The notes beneath the pieces are model-generated. The model saw only the letters and a list, made by a program, of their open reading frames with translations, had not been told where the DNA came from and did no database searches. Below are positions 1 to 7,313 of a stretch of 64,000 nt of DNA, in pieces. Each line of letters starts with the position of its first letter. The stretch's first letter is position 1. Location: positions 19,635 through 83,634 of the forward strand of contig NZ_BLJG01000106.1 in the NCBI RefSeq assembly GCF_009932375.1, in the 5' to 3' direction. Origin of the DNA: Pseudomonas juntendi. Lineage in GTDB: Bacteria > Pseudomonadota > Gammaproteobacteria > Pseudomonadales > Pseudomonadaceae. A program made the position numbers and the translations under genes.

Positions 1-2
1 AG

Positions 3-293
3 GCGTTCTTGCAGTTCAACGACAACACCGTCGAACGTGGCCTGTTCTACCAGGCGCTGAATGTGGTGCTGGAGGTGCAACTGGATGACGAACTGGAGCT
101 GGGCGACTACGAGGCTAACTTCCGCCGCATGTTCGGCAATGCGCGCATGGACGCGGTGCTGGGCTCGGTTGACGGCAGCGTCCGCTTCCATGGCCTGACC
201 CCGACCAGCATGAAGCTCGAAGGCCTCGACCGGCACCTGCGGTTGATCGAGAGCTACAAGAAGCTGCATGCGGCGCGGGCCCGCTTCGCCTGA
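3..293 (+). CDS. C-terminal fragment of an unidentified protein
   Basis: The reading frame is open from the window edge and ends in TGA, so only the last 96 or so residues are visible. The first in-frame start-like codon is a TTG at 9, which has no ribosome binding site and is unlikely to be the true start. The fragment is rich in acidic and hydrophobic residues and ends in a basic helix containing ESYKKLHAARARFA. I do not recognise the family. A perfect 15-bp inverted repeat follows at 311-344 and may end its transcript, which would separate it from the T6SS genes downstream. Confidence 0.6.
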   Translation, partial: AFLQFNDNTVERGLFYQALNVVLEVQLDDELELGDYEANFRRMFGNARMDAVLGSVDGSVRFHGLTPTSMKLEGLDRHLRLIESYKKLHAARARFA

Positions 294-310
294 TAGCGGC
301 TTTACACAGC

Positions 311-344
311 GTTGAATGGCACCGGCCACCCGGTGCCATTCAAC
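311..344 (+). terminator. Perfect 15-bp inverted repeat, probable terminator without U-tract
   Basis: GTTGAATGGCACCGG at 311-325 pairs perfectly with 330-344 around the loop CCAC. It lies 18 bp after the stop of the upstream gene. No T-run follows, so termination is inferred from position and stem strength only. Confidence 0.5.
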
Positions 345-790
345 GTGCCGTCTGTGCCCCCCCCCGGACCAACTCGAACCAGGCGCGCATGGCCTTGGCC
401 AGTATCTGTCGCTTACGCCGCGCTCAAATGAAACGAGTATGTATTTCTGCCACCCTATCCATGTCGGCCATTTAGTCTTGGCCTGTAGGATATTTCTGTA
501 GTTATCCTGCTTTTCATAAAGCCTTTGTTCTTCTTTTTGGGTGGGCTCCTGAAGTTAGAGCGGTGCCGCCTGTGCCCAAAAGCTACTTGCTGCTTAAGTT
601 GTAGGAAACTTCCTAATTTCTCGTTTGGGCTAGCGGGCTATTGAAAAAAGAGTCATGGTTAGACGGGTGATCCAGTCGGATTCTACCTCGCGTTCATGTT
701 CGTCGAAGGGCCTGCAGTATCCTGCTTAAACTGTTCTGGCTTTCAGTCGATGAATTCAGTTCTCGAGGTCACCTGCGCTCAGGAGGAACC
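345..790 (+). promoter_or_regulatory. Leader region upstream of the T6SS operon
   Basis: This stretch holds no convincing gene. It is AT-richer than the flanks and should contain the promoter of the T6SS operon, but I could not pick out a good sigma-70 or sigma-54 promoter. Two things stand out. One is a 14-bp palindrome TAGGAAACTTCCTA at 602-615. The other is a strong ribosome binding site AGGAGG just before the tssB start at 791. That site sits in CAGGAGGA, which contains GGA motifs of the kind bound by RsmA/CsrA, but nothing here proves such control. Confidence 0.4.
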
Positions 791-1294
791 ATGGCTTCAA
801 ACAGTTTTCAGAATGAGGTGCCCAAGGCACGCGTCAATATCAAGCTTGACTTACATACTGGCGGCGCTCAGCGCAAAGTAGAGCTGCCGCTAAAACTCAT
901 GCTCATGGGCGATTACAGCAACGGCAAAGAGCAACGTCCGCTGTCTGAGCGGGTAAAAGTCAATATCAACAAGAATAACTTTGACAATGTGCTTTCTGAG
1001 TTTTCGCCAAGCCTGCAATTGTTTGTCAAGGACACGCTCGCCAACGATGGGGCTGAAACGCCTGTCGAGTTGAGCTTTCAGCGCATGAAGGATTTCGAGC
1101 CCGAACAGGTCGCGCGGCAGATACCGCAGTTACGTGCGCTGCTGGCAATGCGAAACCTGCTGCGTGAGTTGAAAGCCAATCTCCTCGATAACGCCACGTT
1201 CCGTATTGAGCTGGAACGCATACTCAAAGATGAAGCATTGAGTGACGCGTTGCGTAAGGAGTTGGCTGCGCTTGCCCCTCAAGGCGAACGCTAG
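791..1294 (+). CDS. tssB: T6SS sheath small subunit TssB (VipA)
   Basis: This 167-residue protein has the size and motifs of TssB/VipA. With TssC it forms the contractile cytoplasmic sheath around the Hcp tube. The conserved core is visible as PLKLMLMGDYS at about residues 33-43, followed by LSERVKVNINKNNFDNVL. The ATG at 791 is preceded by AGGAGG at good spacing. It is the first gene of the cluster and tssC follows 34 bp later, the usual pairing. No feature is missing. Confidence 0.95.
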   Translation: MASNSFQNEVPKARVNIKLDLHTGGAQRKVELPLKLMLMGDYSNGKEQRPLSERVKVNINKNNFDNVLSEFSPSLQLFVKDTLANDGAETPVELSFQRMKDFEPEQVARQIPQLRALLAMRNLLRELKANLLDNATFRIELERILKDEALSDALRKELAALAPQGER

Positions 1295-1328
1295 GCAACC
1301 ATCATTTCGACCGACCGGAAGCGAACCC

Positions 1329-2867
1329 ATGTCCGAAGAGCAATCCCCTGCGCAATCGCGCGGTGCCGCTGTGCGAGTGAAAGACAGCCAGAATGTTTAT
1401 CACGCCCTGTTTGAAAAAATAAATCTCGAACCCCTTGATCACATGGGCGGTATCGACGCCTACCAGAGTGTGGAAGTGCTGTCCGATGCAACGCCCAATG
1501 AGCGTGTCACTGCGTCGGTCAGTGTCTTTCTTGAACGGCTCAAGCACGTCTCCCCCAAGCTGGAGCGCCTGGACAGGGCACTGCTGGATGAGCATATTGC
1601 CTCGATCGATGCCCAGATCAGCAGCCAGCTGGACGAGGTGATGCATCACCCGGACTTCCAGCGGGTCGAGTCGATCTGGCGAGGGGCGAAGTCGTTGATC
1701 GACCAGACGGATTTCCGTCAGAACGTGCGCATCGAGTTGCTGGATGTCAGCAAAGAGCACTTGGCCCAAGACTTTGAAGATGCGCCCGAGATTGCGCAAA
1801 GCGGTATGTACCTGCATACCTATACTCAAGAATATGATACGCCGGGTGGGGAGCCTATCGCGGCAGCAGTCTCGAACTACGCGTTTGGCCGTGGCGCGCA
1901 AGACATTGCACTGTTGCGCAATATCTCTAAAGTCGCGGCCTCTGCCCATATGCCATTCCTGTGCTCAATGGGTCCCGCATTCTTTGGCAAGGAAACCATG
2001 GAGGAAGTGGCCGCGATCAAGGATATCGGCAACTACATGGACCGCGCCGAGTACATCAAGTGGCACGCCTTTGCCGAAAGCGATGATGCCCGTTATGTAG
2101 GCAGCACGTTGCCTTGCACTTTGGGCCGCCTGCCTTATGGGCCGGATACAAACCCGGTTCGGCTGTTCAACTATGAAGAGCGCGTGAAGGGGCCGGATCA
2201 CAGCAAATATCTTTGGGTCAGTTCGACGTTCGCGTTTGCAGCCAATATGGTCAAAAGCTTCATTGCCAATGGGTGGTGCGTACAAATTCGAGGGCCGCAA
2301 TCAGGGGGTGCTGTGACCAACCTGCCCATCCACCTGTATGACATGGGTACGGGCAGCCAAGTCAAAATTCCTTCGGAAGTGATGATTCCAGAAACACGGG
2401 AGTTCGAGTTTGCCAATCTTGGCCTGATTCCCTTGTCGTATTACAAGAATCGCGACTATGCGTGCTTTTTTTCGGCGAACTCAGCGCACAAACCCGCGAT
2501 GTATGACACGCCTGAGGCCACGGCCAACAGCCGCATCAATGCTCGGCTGCCTTATGTATTCCTGCTTTCTCGTATCGCGCACTATTTGAAGGTGATCCAG
2601 CGGGAAAGCATCGGTACGACCAAGGACAGGCGCTTGTTGGAGCTGGAACTGAACAGGTGGCTAAGTGGGCTGGTCACTGAAATGACCGATCCCGGCGATG
2701 ATTTGCAAGCTTCTCATCCGCTAAGGGAGGGGAAAGTAATCGTCGAAGACATTGATGACAACCCGGGGTTCTTCAGGGTCAAGCTGTTTGCCGTGCCGCA
2801 TTTCCAGGTTGAAGGCATGGACATCAACCTGTCATTGGTTTCGCAGATGCCCAAAGCCAAATCCTGA
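1329..2867 (+). CDS. tssC: T6SS sheath large subunit TssC (VipB)
   Basis: This 512-residue protein belongs to the EvpB/VipB family, the large sheath subunit that interlocks with TssB and is recycled by ClpV after contraction. Family landmarks include PGGEPIAAAVSNYAFG around residue 180 and a C-terminal region ending in EGMDINLSLVSQMPKAKS. The frame stays open upstream to 1242, but the ATG at 1329 has a GGAAG ribosome binding site and gives the family-typical N-terminus. It lies directly between tssB and tssK. Confidence 0.95.
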   Translation: MSEEQSPAQSRGAAVRVKDSQNVYHALFEKINLEPLDHMGGIDAYQSVEVLSDATPNERVTASVSVFLERLKHVSPKLERLDRALLDEHIASIDAQISSQLDEVMHHPDFQRVESIWRGAKSLIDQTDFRQNVRIELLDVSKEHLAQDFEDAPEIAQSGMYLHTYTQEYDTPGGEPIAAAVSNYAFGRGAQDIALLRNISKVAASAHMPFLCSMGPAFFGKETMEEVAAIKDIGNYMDRAEYIKWHAFAESDDARYVGSTLPCTLGRLPYGPDTNPVRLFNYEERVKGPDHSKYLWVSSTFAFAANMVKSFIANGWCVQIRGPQSGGAVTNLPIHLYDMGTGSQVKIPSEVMIPETREFEFANLGLIPLSYYKNRDYACFFSANSAHKPAMYDTPEATANSRINARLPYVFLLSRIAHYLKVIQRESIGTTKDRRLLELELNRWLSGLVTEMTDPGDDLQASHPLREGKVIVEDIDDNPGFFRVKLFAVPHFQVEGMDINLSLVSQMPKAKS

Positions 2868-2890
2868 CAGCGTACCGGGGAGTAATAACC

Positions 2891-4246
2891 GTGAAGATCG
2901 ATCGGCCCCTGTGGGCGTCCGGTGTGGTGTTGTCTGCGCAGCAGTTTCAGCAGCAGGCCCGCTTTGAATCGTGGACCAATCAGGCAGTTGCTGCGCTGGC
3001 ATGGGTCCATCCGTGGGGCATTCACGCAGTTGCGTTCGATGCAGACGCACTGCAGCTGGGTAAACTTCTGGCTACGCGGCTACAGGTGTGCATGCCGGAC
3101 GGAACGTTGATTGACACGGATCGACTGGATCGGCTGCCCGGTGCCCTGGAGCTGGCCAGGGCCTTGCCTGACGACAATCAGGCTGCAACGGTGGTGCTCG
3201 CCTTGCCGCTTGAACAGGCCAACGGCAGCAACTGTGTGTTCGAAGGCGGCAGCGTTGAGCGCCCTGTCAGATACCGCCAGGTGTGGCGGGACGTTCAGGA
3301 TCTCTACACCGATGAAGTGCAGCCCATCAGCGTGCTCGAACACGCGTTGAGCTTGCGCCTGCAGGGTGATGACAATGCTGATTACCTCACCTGCCCGGTA
3401 GCGCGCTTGCTACGGGATGGGCGCGGTGGTTGGGAGATTGATCAGGCCTATGTTCCCCCGCTGCTGAAGTTTGATGCTCATGCGGGGCTGTTGCTTCAGC
3501 TGGACAATTTGCTGACTCAGTTGTCCGCCAAGCGTGAGCGGTTGATGGGCATGCGCCGGGAGAGCAACCAGCGCATGGCGGATTTCGCGGTCGCAGATGT
3601 GACGTTGTTCTGGTTGCTCAACGCACTGAATACCTACCAGCCGGTGCTGGCTGACCTCAAGGCACACCCTGGCCGGCACCCGGAGCAGGTGTACCAGCAG
3701 TTGGTGAAGTGTGCAGGGGCGCTGCTGACGTTTTCGCTGGACCAGAGCGTCGAGGATATCCCGGCTTATCAGCATGCAGACCTGGAGGCTGTGTTTCCAC
3801 CGCTGATGCGTACGCTCTCCACCCTGCTGGAGGCAAGCCTGCCCTCGCGTGTGATAGCACTGGTGCTGGAGGCGCGTAGTGCCAACCGTTGGCAGGTGAC
3901 CCTCGGCGATCCTCGGTTGCTGGAGCCGGAAGGCGCTGACTTCTACCTGTCGGTGCGCTGCCGATTGCCGGCTGTGCAAGTGCAAAGCCAGTTCCCCCGG
4001 CTGTGCAAGATAGGCTGCCCAGATGATGTGGATCATCTGGTCAATGCCGCACTCGATGGCGTTCCCTTGAAACCCCTGAGCCATGTACCAGCGGCAATAC
4101 CGCTGCGTTTGGAGAACCAGTATTTCGCGCTGGACCTCAGTCATGAAAAAGGCCGTGCCATGTTGGCCGATGGCGTTTGCGCGCTCTACGTACCGAGCGT
4201 TTTTCAGGACGCCAAACTTGAACTGTTTGCGGTGCTGCGCTCATGA
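2891..4246 (+). CDS. tssK: T6SS baseplate protein TssK
   Basis: This 451-residue protein matches TssK (VasE/ImpJ family), the trimeric baseplate component that joins the TssFG wedge to the TssJLM membrane complex. The N-terminus KIDRPLWASGVVLSAQQFQQQ is the typical TssK shell-domain opening. The start is GTG at 2891 with GGGGAG upstream. The stop overlaps the tssL start, which implies translational coupling. The length fits the family, about 445 residues. Confidence 0.93.
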   Translation: MKIDRPLWASGVVLSAQQFQQQARFESWTNQAVAALAWVHPWGIHAVAFDADALQLGKLLATRLQVCMPDGTLIDTDRLDRLPGALELARALPDDNQAATVVLALPLEQANGSNCVFEGGSVERPVRYRQVWRDVQDLYTDEVQPISVLEHALSLRLQGDDNADYLTCPVARLLRDGRGGWEIDQAYVPPLLKFDAHAGLLLQLDNLLTQLSAKRERLMGMRRESNQRMADFAVADVTLFWLLNALNTYQPVLADLKAHPGRHPEQVYQQLVKCAGALLTFSLDQSVEDIPAYQHADLEAVFPPLMRTLSTLLEASLPSRVIALVLEARSANRWQVTLGDPRLLEPEGADFYLSVRCRLPAVQVQSQFPRLCKIGCPDDVDHLVNAALDGVPLKPLSHVPAAIPLRLENQYFALDLSHEKGRAMLADGVCALYVPSVFQDAKLELFAVLRS

Positions 4247-4923
4247 CGTTCGCCCAGCATAACCACGGTGCGGCCAAGCTGGATATCGACGCTTTGCTGC
4301 AGGACACCTACTTGTTGGTGGTCGAGTTGCGGCACGGTACAGGGGCGCACAGTAGCCCGGAACTCTGGTCGCGTTGCGTAGCCGATGTCGAGCATGTTCG
4401 TACCTCGCTTCAGGAAGAGGGCCTGGACCGTCGCAGCATCGAGCTTATCAGTCACGCGCAATGTGCCTTGCTGGATGAGACGGTACTCGCTTGTGCCGAA
4501 GGCCAGGCCCATGAGGATTGGGCAATGGAAACCTTGCAGGCCAGGTTTTTCAGTAGCCACCAGGCGGGTGAATCGCTTTATGAGGACATGCGCACGGTGC
4601 TGCGTGAAGCCTCTGCCCACCCTTATGTCTTCACGGTTTTTCAGCGGGTGCTGATGCTGGGTTTTCTGGGGCGTTACCGTGATGTCAATCACCCGGAAAG
4701 GCAGCAGTTGCTGGCTGCAATCAATGCGCAGGTTCCCCCTCTTGATACAAGCCAGTCCCTGGTCACCCAGGCAGGGGGCACTTCGCACGTGCCGGTCTGG
4801 GGTTGGCTGCAGTCCCCTCTGGTTCATGTGCTGGCCGCATCTGGCCTGCTGATAGGCCTGTGGTGGGGGCTCGACCATACGCTGGGTCAGGCTGTGGCCT
4901 CGCTCCTGCCGGTGCAGGGGTGA
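4243..4923 (+). CDS. tssL: T6SS membrane complex protein TssL (DotU/IcmH)
   Basis: This 226-residue DotU-family protein has a cytoplasmic N-terminal helical domain and one C-terminal membrane segment at about residues 188-210, the TssL topology. With TssM and TssJ it forms the trans-envelope channel. The core motif QCALLDETVLA lies near residue 75. The ATG overlaps the tssK stop by four bases. There is no peptidoglycan-binding tail: the protein ends soon after the membrane segment. That function seems to be supplied by the OmpA domain of the next gene. Confidence 0.92.
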   Translation: MTFAQHNHGAAKLDIDALLQDTYLLVVELRHGTGAHSSPELWSRCVADVEHVRTSLQEEGLDRRSIELISHAQCALLDETVLACAEGQAHEDWAMETLQARFFSSHQAGESLYEDMRTVLREASAHPYVFTVFQRVLMLGFLGRYRDVNHPERQQLLAAINAQVPPLDTSQSLVTQAGGTSHVPVWGWLQSPLVHVLAASGLLIGLWWGLDHTLGQAVASLLPVQG

Positions 4924-4928
4924 GCGGG

Positions 4929-6659
4929 ATGTTGCTCAAAGCGAAGCAAGGGCTGTGGTTGTGGGCCGGTGCGCTGTCCTTGTTGCTTGTTGCCATGCTC
5001 CCGCTGGCTACCGAATGGCAGGTCACGTTTGCCGTGGTCGTTACGGGCGCAGTATGGGCGGTGTGGCGGCGATGCAAGTGTGTTGCCCGCGAGGCGTATG
5101 AACTGCAATGGGCCAAGGGCGCCAACTTACCTGCAGGGTCCTACCGCCATCCGATTGTTCTGGTCGTTGGTGATTGCCTGGCTGAGCTGTTTGGTCCGGT
5201 GCCCGAAGCGCAATGGGCGCTGCGGGTAACGGGGGAGGGGTGCTACGTGCGAGTGCCCGAGGTGCAGACGCTACCCGCGACGGTTGCCAGCCTGCGGCTG
5301 CACAGGCCTGAGTGGAACGACCAGCTGAGTGTCATGTGGGTCGTGGACCCTGCCGTCCATACAGATGCCGCGGTGCTGGCGAATGAGCTGCGCAGCGTGC
5401 ACCGCCAGGTTGTGAGGTTGCGCGAGCGTGGTAGCCCGCTGTCGCTGCTGGTGGTGGGCTATTTTCAGCGTGGTTCCCACACCACGGCCTGGTTCAGCTG
5501 GGCCGCCGCCAGGTCGGGCGTGCACGTGCATGAGGCAGGTGTGTGCATGAGCCTGGCTCAATGGCAGGTATCCGCCACGGAACCACATTCCTGCGCTGCC
5601 CGGCTGCGAGATGCGGTGCATTTGAACGCTGCTGCTGGCTGGTTGAGCAATGTCTGTATGCCTGAAATGCAGCTGCGGGCTTCTGCCAAGGCGATCGCAG
5701 CCGCCACCGTCGTTGCCGTTGCATGGGTTCCGACTTCTGGCAGGCACCCTGAAAACAACCTATGGCACCGCTGGCTGCAAAAGCGAACCGGCCTCTGCTT
5801 TGAACAGGGTGGAGCTGATGACGCCTATGGGTCGTTCCCGTTCCCTGACGCTCTGCTCCACTTGCTGCCGCGCAGTGCTCGTAACAGGAGGCCACCCAGA
5901 GCTCTGTTGCTAGGGGGCTGGCTGTTTGTGCTGGCAGCCTCCATCGCGCTGGTCAGCGCTGCATGGCAGAACACACTGCTTGTACGCCAGGTTACCGATG
6001 ACTTGCGGCGCTATGGCACTGCTTCGATGAGTGTCGAGCCGAACAAGATGCTCCAACGCGAGACCGCGCTGGCTGTACTTCACCAGGATGCCCAGCGCCT
6101 GGACCACTACTACCGGCAAGGTACGCCCTGGTCGCTGGGCCTTGGTTTGTACCAGGGTGAAAAGTTACGCCCGTCATTGCTGGCTGCCATCAACGGCGAC
6201 CGTATCCCGACGATGCCTCAGGCTTCGCCCGAGAGGCCCCAGATGGTACGCCTGAACAGCCTTTCGCTTTTCAGCAGTGGCAGTGCGCAGCTGGAACCGC
6301 AGTCAACCAAGGTTCTGGTTACAGCGTTGGCGGGCATCAAGGCTCAGCCAGGCTGGCTGATCGTGATCACAGGGCACACGGATGCTACCGGCAAAGATGA
6401 AAACAACCTGCGTTTGTCCCGTGCCCGTGCGTCTGCGGTTCACGACTGGATCCAACACATGGGCGATATCCCCAGCAACTGCTTAGCGGTGCAAGGCCTG
6501 GGGGCCAGCCAGCCCATTGAAAGCAATGACACTGAACAAGGACGTTCGGCCAATCGCCGAGTTGAGATTCGCCTGGTGCCGGAGGCGGGGGCTTGTCAGT
6601 CCTCGACTGCGGGCTCAGGCCTGCAACCCCTGTCGCATTCCGCGACCTCCAACTCCTGA
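4929..6659 (+). CDS. IcmF-like / OmpA chimera, T6SS-associated
   Basis: This 576-residue protein begins with two close membrane segments (about residues 8-48), continues with a cytoplasmic domain, crosses the membrane again near 325-345, and ends in an OmpA peptidoglycan-binding domain (about 440-560, with ITGHTDATG and RSANRRVEIRL). The middle resembles a shortened TssM: the stretch after the third membrane segment contains GTPWSLGLGLYQGEKLRP, an IcmF-type motif. It probably anchors the membrane complex to the cell wall. The ATG at 4929 is chosen. A GTG at 4920 overlaps the tssL stop and is an alternative. Its OmpA domain closely matches that of the gene at 26085. Confidence 0.8.
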   Translation: MLLKAKQGLWLWAGALSLLLVAMLPLATEWQVTFAVVVTGAVWAVWRRCKCVAREAYELQWAKGANLPAGSYRHPIVLVVGDCLAELFGPVPEAQWALRVTGEGCYVRVPEVQTLPATVASLRLHRPEWNDQLSVMWVVDPAVHTDAAVLANELRSVHRQVVRLRERGSPLSLLVVGYFQRGSHTTAWFSWAAARSGVHVHEAGVCMSLAQWQVSATEPHSCAARLRDAVHLNAAAGWLSNVCMPEMQLRASAKAIAAATVVAVAWVPTSGRHPENNLWHRWLQKRTGLCFEQGGADDAYGSFPFPDALLHLLPRSARNRRPPRALLLGGWLFVLAASIALVSAAWQNTLLVRQVTDDLRRYGTASMSVEPNKMLQRETALAVLHQDAQRLDHYYRQGTPWSLGLGLYQGEKLRPSLLAAINGDRIPTMPQASPERPQMVRLNSLSLFSSGSAQLEPQSTKVLVTALAGIKAQPGWLIVITGHTDATGKDENNLRLSRARASAVHDWIQHMGDIPSNCLAVQGLGASQPIESNDTEQGRSANRRVEIRLVPEAGACQSSTAGSGLQPLSHSATSNS

Positions 6660-6674
6660 AAGAGGATTTTCAAA

Positions 6675-7166
6675 ATGGCTATTCCTGTTTACCTGTGGCT
6701 GCAAGACGATGGCGGCGCCGATATCAAAGGCTCGGTGGATGTTCAAGATAGAAACGGCAGTATTGAAGTCGTCGCGCAAGATCATAATCTGTACATTCCA
6801 ACTGATAATAACACTGGCAAATTGACCGGCACGCGTATCCATACCCCATTTCTTTTCACGAAAGAAATTGATGCGTCTTCCCCGTATCTCTACAAGGCTG
6901 TAACAACCGGCCAAACGCTGAAGGCGGCGGAGTTCAAGTGGTACAAGATCAATGACGCAGGCCAGGAGGTTGAGTACTTCAACACCAAACTGGAAAACGT
7001 GAAAGTCGTCAAAGTTGCACCGAAGATGCACGACATCAAAGATCCAAAGAAGGAAAAACACAATCACCTGGAAGCGGTTGAATTGCGTTACGAAAAGATA
7101 ACTTGGACATTCAAGGATGGAAATATCATCCATTCGGACTCGTGGAATGAGCGTACCACCGCCTGA
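6675..7166 (+). CDS. hcp: T6SS tube protein Hcp (TssD)
   Basis: This 163-residue Hcp forms hexameric rings that stack into the inner tube propelled by the sheath. The N-terminus MAIPVYLWLQDDGGADIKGS and the C-terminal WTFKDGNIIHSDSWNE are characteristic. AGAGGA precedes the ATG. The gene is AT-richer than its neighbours. It stands alone between the operon's structural genes and clpV, and a hairpin follows, which fits the high Hcp output usually required. Confidence 0.95.
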   Translation: MAIPVYLWLQDDGGADIKGSVDVQDRNGSIEVVAQDHNLYIPTDNNTGKLTGTRIHTPFLFTKEIDASSPYLYKAVTTGQTLKAAEFKWYKINDAGQEVEYFNTKLENVKVVKVAPKMHDIKDPKKEKHNHLEAVELRYEKITWTFKDGNIIHSDSWNERTTA

Positions 7167-7210
7167 TGAATTCTGGCCGTTCACCTATAAAGGCTGACGG
7201 CTCCAGTGTA

Positions 7211-7245
7211 TTGGGTTGAGCGTCCGCGCGCGGGCGCTCAGCCAA
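7211..7245 (+). terminator. Hairpin between hcp and clpV
   Basis: TTGGGTTGAGCGTCCG and CGGGCGCTCAGCCAA form a long stem with a CGCG loop, one G-U pair and a small bulge. No U-run follows. It may be a leaky terminator or a 3' stabiliser of the hcp message. Confidence 0.45.
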
Positions 7246-7313
7246 GTACACCTCGGTTACAGATACGTCTCCTCATGACATTACGTTGACCATCGACGAC
7301 AAGGATGCCCGCT

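Noticed and set aside
696..881. Short forward frame overlapping the tssB start
   Set aside because: It has no ribosome binding site and overlaps tssB out of frame.
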